From: Nemania diffusa
Lineage: Eukaryota > Ascomycota > Sordariomycetes > Xylariales > Xylariaceae
DNA length: 64,000 bases
Reading direction: 5' to 3'
NCBI GenBank assembly: GCA_038501195.1
Contig: JBBPUQ010000002.1
Coordinates: 1,364,001-1,428,000 of the forward strand
This document shows positions 1 through 16,010 of this stretch, in pieces (within the stretch, counting starts at the first letter, position 1; the number at the start of each line of letters is the position of its first letter). The position numbers and the translations under genes were made by a program. A model generated the notes under the pieces. The model made no database searches. It was not told where the DNA came from and saw only the letters and a program-made list of their open reading frames with translations.

Positions 1-1555
1 TTTACAACCGTCATATTGGGTGTATTTGGGATCGTCTCATCTCTCGGTCCCTTTATCGGCGGTGCTATTGTCGAGGGGGCCACCTGGAGATGGGTCTTCT
101 ATATCAACCTGCCCATCTGTGGTCTTTCATTGATCCTCCTCCTTTGCTTCCTCCATATGAACTATGATCGTGCGCCATCAGTCGCTAAACGTCTCCGTCG
201 CATCGATTATTTCGGCAATATCTTACTTATTGCATCAGTCGCGGCCATTTTTATTGCGCTCTCATATGGAGGAACTCGCTATGTTTGGTCGGATTGGCGG
301 GTGTTGCTGCCCCTGATCATTGGATTCGTAGGAATCGGGGCTTTCTTGTTGTATGAGGCATCACCTTGGTGTGTTGAGCCCGTGGCGCCCCTTCGCCTCT
401 TCCAAAACCGAACCTCTGCCGTGTCCTTCTTTTTAACGTTCATACATTCCCTTTTATCTTTCTGGGTGCTTTACTTCTTGCCCGTGTATTTTCAAGCCGT
501 AAAGCTGGAAACCCCAAGTAGATCTGGTGTCCTTCTGCTTCCAACCGCCATCGTCATCATACCCGGTAGCATAGTCGGTGGCGCGGTCTTATCCAAGTGC
601 GGCAAATATAAAGTTGTACACCTAGCAGGCGTCGCATTAATGGCAGTTGGCACGGGCACTTTTATCCTTTTCGACCAAAATAGCAGTCTTGCTATGTACA
701 TATCCCTTCAAATTGTTGCAGGACTCGGATCCGGTCTTTTGCTAGCTGTACTTCTGCCGGCCGTCCAAGCTGCATTGACCGAAAAGGATACTGCATTATC
801 AACGGCAACTTGGAGCTTTATTCGTACATTCGGAACAATATGGGGCGTCTCTATTCCGGCAGCCATTTTCAATAGCCGCTCTAATGATCTATCCAAACGG
901 ACTGATGACCCCGCCATCAGGGACCTCATCGCTTATGGACAAGCCTATTCTCATGCTACAAGTAATTTCTTACTACCTCTAGCGGATTACACAAGGAAAC
1001 AAGTAGTGAAACGAAGCGTGCAATACACACACAACGCACTCTAGAGGACTGGCCACAGCCATGAAAATCACTTCTAGAGATTTGAGGCAGTAATGACAGT
1101 AGTCTAGTAAAGTAATCGAAATAATATTGGAGTAGCAAAACTACTGTAAATACTGCGCGACGACCTAGTCAGTCGATGCCGAAGGCATTGACTTCCATGA
1201 TGCTATCTGTGTCTCCCCCAGTAGAGAACTACTCTCCTACTAACTAATAAATAGAAAAATGAAAAATCTAGGGTCTCGCTGACCTAATCAACTCGACCCC
1301 TGCAACAGTGCTATCCACACCGTCTCAGTAGTCAGCGTTTTCAGTGATAGTCTAAATCTAGTCTGGATCGTTGCAACTGCCATCGCTGGTGCAGCATTCT
1401 TCACCATCTTCCTTGGAAAGGATATCACGCTCCGAACGTAGTTAGATACAGAGTATGGGCTGGAGGATACAAAGGCAACCACTGAGGGTGAAATTGAGAA
1501 GAGCAGTGCATCCGAGGAAAAGGGTGCGGCCGCTTCTCACGTTGCTGAAGGGTAA
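1..1555 (+). pseudogene. DHA2-type (14-TM) MFS transporter, 5'-truncated by window edge and disrupted
   Basis: The frame is open from base 1 to about 1006. It encodes the second half of a drug:H+ antiporter-2 family transporter. The antiporter motif C is visible (SSLGPFIGG, then WRWVFYINLP), followed by repeated hydrophobic helices. The frame reads ...TRKQVV and then runs into non-coding sequence. The family C-terminus (VVSVFSDSLNLVW ... ITLRT, LDTEYGLE) resumes at 1328 and ends at TAA 1553-1555. Removing 325 nt (1003-1327) restores one frame across the join, but that segment does not end in AG, so it is not a normal intron. In-frame TAG at 1439-1441 falls where the family has Glu (LRT-E-L). 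I therefore call it a pseudogene. The start lies outside the window. Substrate is unknown; such pumps export drugs or secondary metabolites at the plasma membrane. Confidence 0.75.
1007..1327. mobile_element. Putative solo LTR / small insertion inside the MFS gene
   Basis: This 321 bp segment begins TGAAACG and ends CGTCTCA, so the ends form an imperfect inverted repeat (TGAAACGA against TGAGACGG) and have the TG...CA form of LTRs. It is flanked by GTAG at 1003-1006 and 1328-1331 (AGTAGT is shared at 1002-1007 and 1327-1332), which would be a 4-bp target duplication. Taking out the segment plus one GTAG copy restores the transporter frame exactly. No coding capacity is seen. It does not resemble the LTR of the 6-13 kb element. 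A degenerate intron is the main alternative. Confidence 0.5.
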
Positions 1556-5191
<3,636 letters not shown>

Positions 5192-6152
5192 TTTTTCATC
5201 TACGTTGTGGGAATTCTATATATATTACGCGAGAAACCAATTATAAAATTTAATAAAAGCGACACGCGAAAGGGGCAAGTCTTCAAATCCTTCTACACAT
5301 TGATTCATTCTCGTGTCAATAAAATTTAGTCTATATTAGCAAAGCCCTCCGTAGACCAACCTGAAGTCGCGCTATCAAGTTAACAAAGACGAAAAGCTCA
5401 ACACGCTCAGTTGTACAACTAGGAAAGGTGCCATGCCCAGGCACCAAGAACAAGACTAACTAATTTATGAATTGGTTATAATCTATAATATAAACTTTAA
5501 GAGCTTCGCCTTGACTCTTAGGTACTCTGCTAGATAGTATTTCTTCTAGATAGTATTTCTTCGCATTCATAATGTGTGATGAGTTCTACGAGGGGAGCTA
5601 CAGCAGCAAATCACGCTATATTCCTAATTTATCACGCTAGTTCAGAGTGCGAATGTCCAGTTAGAGCTACCCGTTGATACATCAGCGGCACCGGACCCGG
5701 AGCCATCGCCGTTCTTTCCCGGGACCGATAACTATCACGGAACAGAACTACAAGACTCCACCACAACACTGCAGGAAGAGAACTCTGTCAAGGCGAGAAC
5801 TTTGACCGTTTGCAGCTAGCTATATTATATACGACGTAGCATTATCTGTATATTTGCAGCTAGCAGCACTGGTTCAGGCCCCTGAAGTAAGATTGTTTCA
5901 GTCTTTTAAACAGCTACTTACCATATTTTAGAGTTTGCCCAACCTAATGTTATTCCTTTCCAAGGCAGGCACTGACAAGACCGGGACTCCGCCGTCCAAC
6001 TAGTGGCTATACTACTACCGGAGACGAACTTGTTCCGAGAATGAAACCGGCCTTTTCAAAAAAAAAAATCAGGTTCTATACAATTTTCCGCATCACATAT
6101 ACGTTTGTGCCTCAGAGGCTATAGCTTTCAATTTGAAAATTCGGAATACTGT
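5192..6152. other. Intergenic between GH53 and the retroelement
   Basis: No gene was recognised. It contains a perfect 16-bp tandem duplication (5530-5561) and otherwise ordinary AT-rich sequence leading up to the target duplication of the LTR element. Confidence 0.5.
5530..5561. repeat. 16-bp perfect tandem duplication
   Basis: The unit CTAGATAGTATTTCTT occurs twice back to back. It is probably replication slippage; no function is implied. Confidence 0.85.
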
Positions 6153-6157
6153 GTCAA
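6153..6157. repeat. Left target-site duplication GTCAA
   Basis: The pentamer immediately precedes the TGTGACA start of the left LTR and is matched by 13452-13456 directly after the element. Confidence 0.8.
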
Positions 6158-6482
6158 TGTGACAAGGGCTTATTTTATAGGGCTTAGAACAAGGTCTATT
6201 CAGCTAATAAATCACTTTGGTCTCACAAAGTCCATAATTCCCTCTTTCCTTTTAGTCTAAAAAAATCAGTCCCTTTTATATCCAAAAGTTCTTAAGCTAT
6301 AGTTTATACAATCTAATATTTTTAAAACTATTAATTCTTTTTATATATAGTTATAAATTTAAATAATTTATTTTATTTAATAGTTTTTATATAAATAAAT
6401 TAAATTTTAAACTATTAAATATATATATATATAATTAGTTAATAGCTTTTTATAAATTTAAAACAGTTTTAATTATATAATA
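6158..6482. repeat. Left LTR (325 bp)
   Basis: It aligns without gaps, as far as I can follow by eye, to 13127-13451. The outer half (to about 6320) retains G and C, while the inner half is A/T only. At the same positions the right LTR shows the opposite pattern. Confidence 0.85.
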
Positions 6483-9400
6483 TTATATTTTTTTTTTTTT
6501 TATATTTATTTTTAAATATAATAATTATTTTTTATTTAATTAAAAAACTAATATAGTTATTATTATTAATATAAATATTTTTAAGCTTTTTTAATTATTA
6601 AATATAAAATTTTTTAATAAATTTTTTAGTTTTAAAACTATATAAATATTTATAAAATTTTTAAATTTAATATTTTTTAATTAGTTAATTTTTTTATTTA
6701 ATAAAATATTTTATATATTTTTAAGTTTTTATAAAGTTTATAATTTTATTAATATAATATTTATTAATAGTTTTTATAAATTTAATTTTATATAAAATTT
6801 AATTAAAATTAAATAATATTTAATTATTAATATAATATAACTTTATAAATAAAATATAAAATAAATTATAAATTTTTTACTTTTTAAATAAAATAAATTT
6901 AATAATAATAAATAAAATTATTTTTTAAATTTTAAATAGTTTTAATATTTTATTATTAAATTTTTTAATAAATTATTTAGTTTTAATATATTATATATTT
7001 AATATTATTAATTAATTTTTTTTATAAATAAAAGTTTTTTTTTTATATTTATTAGTTTATTTTTTTATTTTTTTATAGTTTATTTTAAAATAAACTTTAA
7101 TTTTTTTATAAATTTAAATTATTTAATAAATATATAATTAATTATTTAAATTATAAAATATATTAAAAAATAAATTATAAATTATAAAATAAAAATTATA
7201 ATTAATATAAAAAAAAATTATATATATAAATAAAAAAGTTATATTATTATATATAAATTTTATAATTAATAAAAAGTTTTTTTAATTTAATATTTTATAG
7301 TTTATAAAAATATAAAAATAAATTTTAAAAAATTAATTTAATTGTTTAGTTTAGTTATTAATTTAAAAATAAAATATTATATTTATATAAAATTTAATAT
7401 TTATTAATTTAAAAAAAAATTTTTATAAATATATTATAAATTTAAAATTTTTATTAAATATTATATTAAAAAAAATATTATAATATTTTTAATAAATTTT
7501 TATAAAAATTTTAATAAAATTTTTAGTTTTTTTTTTTTTTACTTTTAATAAAATAAAATGTTTTATTTTAATAAAAAAATTAACTATTATTTAAATAAAA
7601 TTATATTTATTAAAAAAAAATAAATCAATAATAAAATTTATTGCTATTATATTTTATAATTTATAATAAAGCTTTATAAATTATAAATAATTAAAAAATA
7701 TATATTTAAATATTTTATTATATTAATATTTTAAATAATTATTTATAAAATTTTTTATAATTTTTTTAATATTAAATTATTAAAAATTATATATAATTAA
7801 TTTAAAAGTTTTATTTATATTTATATAATTAATAATTAAAATATTATATTTTAATTTTATTATTTTTTGTTATAAAGTTTAAAATATTTATAAACATTTT
7901 TTTTTATATAATAAACTATTTTTTATAATTATTATATTTTTATATAAAGTTTATATTTTTAAAATATATTTAAAGTTTTTTAGTTTTGTTTTTTTTATAT
8001 ATTTTATAAAATTTATTGTTTATTTAAATATTAATAAATTATAAAGTTGTTAAAAAATCAATATAATTATAATAAAAAATACAAATATTAATTTTAAAAA
8101 GTTATTAAAATATAAAAAATATTTATTTTATAAAATTAATTTTATAAATTAATTTTTAGCTTTTTTTTTTTTAAATTAATATTAAATTAATTTAAATAAA
8201 ATATTAACTTTTTTATTTTATTTATTAAATTTATAATTAATAATAAATTAATATATTAATAATTATTAAATTTATTATATTTATTTTTTATTAAAAACTT
8301 TAATTGTTATAAAATATATTAAATTTTAATAATTTAAATATATTTTAATTTAATATTTAATTTTTTTTAAATATTATTTTTATTAATTAAAAAAGTTTAT
8401 AATTATAAATAATTTTTTGTTATAAATTTTATAATTTATTTTAATTAATATAAACTTTTTAAAATAAAAAACTATAAATTATAGCTTTTTATTTTTATTT
8501 TTTTAAAATATAACTATTTTTAAAATAAAATCTAATATATTAATTTTAATATATATTATATATTTAAAGTTAAAATATATAAAAATTAAAACTATAATAA
8601 AATAATATTTAAAAAATTAAAATATTTTATTTATTTTTGTTATTTATTTTTAATTTTTTTTATTTTTTTTATTAATATTTATTAATAATTTTATAATTTT
8701 AAAAAAAATTTTAATAAATTATTAATAAAAATTAATAAAACTTATAAATTATTAATATTTTTTAAAAATTTTTAATATTTTTTATTTAATAATATAGTTA
8801 ATTTTATTTTTAACTATAGCAATTTTTTTTATATTAATAATATAGTTAAAAAATTTTATTTTTTATATTTTTTATTTATATTTTTATAATATAATAGCAA
8901 AGTTATATTTAATTAATTATTAAAATATTTTTTTTATAATATAATTATATTTTTTTATTATATTTATATAAATTAAAAAATCATTTAAATATATAAATAA
9001 TTTATTATTAATAAAATTTTTAAAAATATTATTTATTATTAATTAAAAAATAACAAATATATTAATAAGTTTTATTAATATAACAATATATTTAAAAAAT
9101 TTATATTTATAATAAAAAATAATTTTTTATTTATAACTTTTTTTAATTTATATTAAATAAAATTTAAATTTTAAATTAATTTTAATAAACTATTTAATTA
9201 TATAAAATTAAACTTAAAACTTATTAATTAAAAAAATAAAATATTATATAAATATTATAATTTTGTTAAATTTTTTATAATTTATTATAAAATATAAAAA
9301 ATTATTTAAATTTTTTTTTTTTATAAATATAAAAAAAGCTTTATATAAAAAAGTCGATTTATAAATATAGCTATTATTTAATATTTTTTTAAACTATAGT

Positions 9401-12400
9401 TTAAAAGTATTAAATTTTTTAATATTTATAATATATAAAAGTTTTTATAAAAATAATTTATTTTTATATAAATTTATTTTATAGTTTTATAATTAATAAT
9501 TTAAAAACTTTATAGCAGCTTTTTTATTTATAATTAATAAATATTTTTAAAATTTAGTTAATATATTTTTTAAAACAGTTTAAATTATTATTTATATTAA
9601 TATAACATTATAAAAGTTTATTTTTAATTGTTTTAACATAGTTTAATTAATACAGTTTTTACAGCAATAATATAAAATAAATTATATTTTGTTTTTATTA
9701 AAAAAATAAACTAGCTAATATTATTTTATTTATTATTATAATAAAATAACATTATATTATATATTAAAAATAATCAATTTAAAATTAAACTAAATAAAAT
9801 AATTATTTTAATATTGAAATATTAAGTTGTTTATATAATATTTTTTGCTTTTTTTTATAATAATAGTATTAAAAATAGTTATTAATTTTAAAATTTTACA
9901 CTTAATAATTAAAAGCTTTTATTTTTTAGCTTAAATAAAAAAAAATATTAATATTAAATTATTAATATTTAATAAAACTTATATTAAATATTTTTTTTTA
10001 TTATATATAAAAGTTATAAATATAATAAATTATTTATTAAATTTAAATTATTTATTAATTTATTTACTGTTGTTTAATTTAATATTGCAATTTTTTTTAA
10101 AAATAAAAGTTATAATAGTTTTATTTTAATTTAGCTATAAATTTTTATAAAATATAACATAAAAACTGTTTAAAAATCTAAATTAAAATTTTTTATTTTA
10201 ATAAAACAAAACATAAGTTAATTTAATACAATTATATTTATTTTAGTTTTTTTTTAAATAAATAGTAATAATTTTTTATCGCTTTTATATTTAATAGTAA
10301 AAATTTTCTTTAGTATTAAAAATAAATTTTATTTATTAATATTTTTTCAAATAAAATAAACTAAAGTTTAATAATTATTATAGCTATAATATTAATATAT
10401 TTTTTTATTTTTTTTAAATTAATTAATAACAGTTTAAATAATATTAATTAAAATATTTTTATTAAATATTTAATACTTTAGTTTAAAGTTAATTTTAGCT
10501 AGCTTTTTTAAGTTCTTATTAGCAAGCTTTTTGTTAATATTTTTTTTTTAAAAATTAATTTTAATTGCTAAAATTAAAGCGATTTTTATATTTACTATTA
10601 GTTTAGTTTAATTTTAAGTGCTTTTATATTAAAGTAAGCTTTTTTTTTAATAAAATGTTTAAATTAATTAATATATTTTTATAAATTTAGCTAGCTTTTT
10701 TAATAGTTTTAAAAAAATTATCGTTATTTTTAAAAAAACTGCTTTTTTTATTATAAATCAATTTAATAATTTTATTAAAAAAAGTTTTAACTATATAAGT
10801 TTAAAATATAATTTTAAACTATTTAATAACTTTATTAAAATTTAATAACTTTATAAAATATTATGCTATATTATTTTAATATTTTAGCTTATATATTTTT
10901 TTAAAGTTTTAATATTTTTTAAAAAAATTTTAAAAACAATTTTTCAAAATAACTTTATAAACGAGTTAATAATTTTAAAAGCTTAATTAGTTTAACTAAA
11001 AAACTTTTTGTTAATATTATATTTAAGCTTTATTAGTTAATAAAAAGCTAATTTAATTAATTTATATATAATTGTTTAAAAAAATATCAATATAAGTTTA
11101 TATATATATTTATATTTAGTTTTATTATAATTAAAACTTTAAAAAATTTTTGCTATTATAATTAGTAAATTTGTTTAATTATATAAAATTAATTGTTATA
11201 ATTGTTAAAAAACAAATTAAATATTTTATAGTTTATATTAATTTATTTTTGCTACTTATAAATTAAAATAAATCGTTATTACTATTTTTATTGTTATTTA
11301 TAAGCTTTTATAGCAATTTTTATAAAAAGCTTTATAATAAAATCAAAAGTTTATATTTATTATTAAATTTATTTAAATCAAAGTTTTTTAAATTTTTAAT
11401 ATTTGTTAATATTATAAACTAAATATATATAGTTTAATATTAAATAACTGTTGTTTTTAAAACGTTATATATTTATATTGTTTAAAAATATTTACTAATT
11501 AGTTATTTTTATATATAAGCTTTATTATTAAAATATTTAATAATAAATTTAAATAAAGTTTTATTTATAAAAGATTTATTAATAAAAGCTAAAAATTATA
11601 TTATAAATTTAACTGTTATGTTTTTTTTTTAAAAATTATTAATAATAAAATCAATGTTTATTTTTTAGTTATTTTATAATTATTTCTGCATTTTTTTAAC
11701 AGCTGCTTTTATATATAAATAAAAATTAGTAATTTATATAGAATTAATAGTTTTGCTATAAAAATTTTATAATTATTTTTTTATAATATTAATTTATATA
11801 TTAAAATTTATAACTAATTTAATATAAGCTTATTTTTATTTTTATATTTTAAAATAAAATATATAAAAAATATTATAGTAAACTTTTGCTATATTTTAAA
11901 ATTTTTCAATAATTTTATTATATATTAACAAATTATTTGTTAATTATATAATAACTATTTAAACTTTTTATATAAATATTAAACTTATGTTTTATATTTA
12001 AATTTAAAATTATAAAGTTTATATTTTTTGAACTTTTATATTAGTTTAATATATTATTGTTATAATATTATAAATATATTATATAAAAATATAAAATTTT
12101 TAAATAAATTAGTTTTAGTTAATATATATTTTAGATATATTATATATTAAAATTTAAGTTAGCTTATATATATTTTATATTTATTAATATAATTTAAACG
12201 CTTATATAAAAAAATTTTAAATTATAATGTTTATTATTTAAATATTTTTATTTTTATAAATAATAATATATTAAAAGTTAAAAAATTTATATAATATTAA
12301 AATATTATTAAGCTAAAATATTGTTTTAATAGTTAGCTTTAAAGTTGTTATAATTAATTTAACAAAAAACTGTTTATATAATAAAACTTATTAAAAATAT

Positions 12401-13126
12401 AAACGATTTTATAAAAATATTAATAGTAAAAATTAAACTATTTATAAATTATACAAATAATTAATAAAAAATAAAATAGTTTTAATAAAAAATAAAATAA
12501 ATATTAAAAAAATATTTAAAATATTAAAAATAATATATAATATTTTTATATATATAATAATAAAAAAAATCTTTTTAAGTTTTTATATTAATATTTTAAA
12601 AAGAAATAAATATATTAACAATAAAAATAACAATTATATAAAATTTATATATAAAAAAACAAGTAATTTTTAAAACAATATTAAAAATAAATTATATAAT
12701 AATTTAAAAATAACTTTTTTAAATATAAAATTTTTTTTTTTTAAGTTAAATTGTTTAGTTTTTTTGTTAAAAAATAAAAAGTTTTTTTTATTTTTTAATT
12801 TATTAAAATTTTCTAAGTTTTCTAATTTGTTTAAATTTTTTTTAAATTTATTATTTTTAAATTTTTATAAAATTAAAGTAGAAATATTTATAAATAATAT
12901 AGCTGTTAAATTAATAAATAAATATAAAATAATATTACTATTAATAATAAATATTGTTATAAATAATTAATTAGTAATAAAATTATTAGCAATAAATATA
13001 AACATTATAAGTTTAAAAAATATAAAAGTTTATAAAAAATAAATAAAATTAAATTTAAAAAAAAAAAAATAATATTAAATAATAGTTATATATATAGAAG
13101 TTTTTTTAAATAAAAAGTAATTTATT

Positions 13127-13451
13127 TATAACAAAAGCTTATTTTATAAAACTTAAAACAAAATTTATTTAATTAATAAATTATTTTAGTTTTATAAAGT
13201 TTATAATTTTTTCTTTTTTTTTAGTTTAAAAAAATCAGTTTTTTTTATATTTAAAAGCTTTTAAGCTATAGTTTATACAATTTAATATTTTTAAAGCTAT
13301 TAGTTCTTTTTATATATAGTTGTAGGTTTAAGTAACCTGTTTTATTTAATAGCTTTTATATAGGTGGATTAGGTCTCAGACTGTTGGGCGTATATGCATA
13401 TAATTAGTCAATAGCTTCCTGTAGGTCTAAGGCAGTCTTGGCTGTGTGACA
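13127..13451. repeat. Right LTR (325 bp)
   Basis: It is the same length as the left LTR. It starts TATAACAAAAGC, the transition-mutated form of TGTGACAAGGGC, and ends TGTGACA. The first ~195 bp are A/T only and the last ~130 bp are almost unmutated. Confidence 0.85.
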
Positions 13452-13456
13452 GTCAA
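13452..13456. repeat. Right target-site duplication GTCAA
   Basis: It matches the left copy at 6153-6157. Confidence 0.8.
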
Positions 13457-13800
13457 AACCGAGGCTAGAAGCTCAATTGTGCTCTACTCCCCCTATTTTA
13501 AAATAGCCACGTCCGCTATGTGAGAAAATTTAAAACTAAACTATAACTACATTTATAGTTGATATATAAAAAGACATACCTAGGTCACATAACTAGGTAA
13601 GGATTAGAGTAAGAGCCTCTCGGGAAAGAAAATTTAAGGTTGTAAGGCCACTTCACCACTACAGTGAGTCATCAGGTGCCGAGTATTCCATTTTTAGCGA
13701 GACTACCTATATATACCAACTGCCTTGACCACGAAGAAATATCACCATATGTGGACTACGGACTCTCTGCTGGTACGTAGAATGATGATTGATATAGACC

Positions 13801-14304
13801 ATGAAGGGTAGCCGAACAAAGACTAACAGACAATTGTCGAAAGCACACTCCCTCACAAATAAATTGACGACAGAAGACCAGTCTCAAGCAACCCCTACGC
13901 GTGTCCGGTGCATCGAATCATCCAACTCAGTGCAGAGAGCGACGACTAGCGACCCAAACACGGAAACCATATCCACTACTCACAAAGTCGATCCCAGAGA
14001 TAACAGCGGCTTCTCATCATCATCACGCTCTATTTTCTCTAGTACCATCGCCAGCACCATGTTATCATTTATAGCTATTGCAGGTATTATCCTCCTCCTC
14101 AACCAGAGGCTAGGATGGGATAAAGGGCATAGATCTAGTAAAAGCGGAAGAGCTAGTGCACCCGGTTCGTCTACGCGAGATGCACACCCCAGCAAGAGAA
14201 TCCTGCCATCCAAGGTCTTTGGGCAACACACCCATTCACACATATCTACCTCCCCGAGGCCACTAGTACACAGCGGGTTTTCAGGCCCTTGGGGCTTATA
14301 TTGA
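13801..14304 (+). CDS. Hypothetical small single-pass protein (weak)
   Basis: A 167-codon ATG frame lies 345 bp downstream of the retroelement. The N-terminal ~80 residues are polar and Ser/Thr-rich. One hydrophobic segment (TMLSFIAIAGIILLL, about residues 85-99) is followed by a basic tail, which would fit a small tail-type membrane protein. I do not recognise the family. The overlapping antisense frame at 13980-14330 is comparable in quality, so this may be chance. No introns are evident. Confidence 0.22.
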   Translation: MKGSRTKTNRQLSKAHSLTNKLTTEDQSQATPTRVRCIESSNSVQRATTSDPNTETISTTHKVDPRDNSGFSSSSRSIFSSTIASTMLSFIAIAGIILLLNQRLGWDKGHRSSKSGRASAPGSSTRDAHPSKRILPSKVFGQHTHSHISTSPRPLVHSGFSGPWGLY

Positions 14305-16010
14305 TTCGGTCCAGTACAGTAGGCTTTCATTGAATCTTTTCATATATACATCCAGCTAGACCACAGCCCTCTAGTACTTCCAGTTTTCGCCAGCTAGGCA
14401 GGTCTTCACTCTCATGAATTGGCAAACCTCTAAGGTGCTAAGGGACAGGGGCTAGAGCTCAAGAGCGTAGCGCATATATTCACACGTTCCATTTCACTAC
14501 TTCGGTATCACATCTTCGCTCACAATTAGCTATTTAGGCCCGAACATCCTATAAATCCCATGAGCCCAGTCCCTTCGCATCCCGTTGTGGATTTGGAGAA
14601 ATGGTTTGGTCTGGACGATCCCTTAAAAGAACCTAAGTCTAATCAACGCATAAAAGCTGGCGTGTGGATCTTGCAAGCACCGATTCTCCCTTCCCTGGAG
14701 ATAATGCTATTAGCGCCATCGTCATATATAAGAAATTTGAAACCCCTAAGGGCGTCTTTCGGAGTTAACTCGACCAGTGTCGGCGGCTTGGCGTTGCAGA
14801 GCCGACGCAGGCGTATTACGGCGACCGGTGGTTGATATGGTGCTTGTGAAGGGGGCAGAGAGGACTTCGAATAGTTTTACCAATCATGTCAATGCTAGTG
14901 ATCGAGCATATGGGGGCCTAAAGATGAAGGTGCAGCCGACGATATCGCCTCATGACACCGATCACAATTCAGCGGACCGGATTAATCCTATGGCTATCAG
15001 CCCACCTGAAAGCCAGCTTTGGCATATGATCGGGAGCCATGAGTCAATATTCGTTAGTCTAGATTGCTCGGTGAGCTGCTGCTGTGTAACCCATATCGTA
15101 TGCTTTATGTATGGGGGACATATCAAGTTGCGATGTTTTAAATTCAGTTATGTGTATGCTCGGGGTAGTCTGTCTACCTATTTAGGTGTCTGGTAATGGA
15201 AATACTGCCAACAATACATGTTTTGGAGAAGTGAATAATCAGACCAGATAAATCGTAAAGTGGTCTCGGCGAAAGGTGTATATGCATCGTTTGAATCGTG
15301 TATTAATATTTCGAGTAATACGAGAGTTGTCATGTTGACACTGATGACACCTAGAACTATTAATTAGTAAGCATTAGAATATCCTATGCAAGCATCGAAG
15401 ATATTAATTATTGATATTCTTAAACGTTCGCTTAGCAGCATTGTACGATCTAAGTACTCGATGGAAAAGGAGCCTAGCAGTTGTAGGGGAGGAATCGTAT
15501 ACGTCTCCCGCTAACAGAACTACGGAGAGCCATGCTTTAGTTAGCTATCAAAACAACTGCACTGATCGGGTGTGAATATTATTCTCTGATGTGTAGCCTA
15601 GTGAGATCACGGCGAAGTAGATATAGCTTAGCTGTTAATATTACAAATCGGAAAGGTAGTGGCAGCAGGCGCTCGGTATATGAGACACTGACCTACTAAT
15701 GTTGTACGATCTAAATAAGAAAGTCAAAGGAAGTCAAAGCCAGCCTACAACATCCCGCTATTCGCGTACTCTTTCCTTCCAAGAACTTCGCTGACGTCGG
15801 AAAGATAGAACCGGGCAGTATCGACTCCGGAGGGTGTTGGTCAGGCACGGTCAAGATACACTAGCAGCTTTAGCTATATATAAACAGGTGTTTCAACCTC
15901 CCTTTGGTGTTTAAAAGCTTCACAAATTAATCGGTATAGATCGAACTGCATCCCAAAGAATTCATATTATATAATCCCCTTCTTCCCCAGATATAAAATA
16001 AGCAGCCGAC
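14305..16010. other. Intergenic, no supported gene
   Basis: Two short overlapping plus-strand frames (14560-14835 and 14777-15196) show no recognisable domain and I do not call them. The motif TTGTACGATCTAA recurs near 15440 and 15702. The GH17 promoter should be in the last part; a TATATATAAA stretch lies near 15874-15883. Confidence 0.4.

Larger units (their letters stand above)
6158..13451. mobile_element. LTR retrotransposon, complete ends, interior erased by RIP-like mutation
   Basis: This 7294 bp element starts TGTGACAAGG and ends GCTGTGTGACA (TG...CA). It is bounded by GTCAA at 6153-6157 and 13452-13456, a 5-bp target duplication. Two 325 bp direct repeats form the ends. From about 6330 to 13320 the sequence is almost only A and T, with stops in every frame and no recognisable gag or pol. 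The remaining G and C sit mostly in AGC, GCT, AAG and GTT contexts. LTR differences are overwhelmingly C/T or G/A, which is the signature of repeat-induced point mutation. Because the interior is unreadable I cannot say Gypsy or Copia. Open frames inside it (for example 12764-12970, Lys/Asn/Phe-rich) are compositional artefacts. Confidence 0.88.

Noticed and set aside
1003..1327. Ordinary intron in the MFS gene
   Set aside because: In-frame removal needs an end at 1327 (CA), not AG; use of the nearby CAG at 1328 creates a stop.
12764..12970. 68-codon open frame in the AT block
   Set aside because: It is composed of Phe, Lys, Asn, Leu and Ile only, as expected from A/T-only DNA inside the mutated retroelement.
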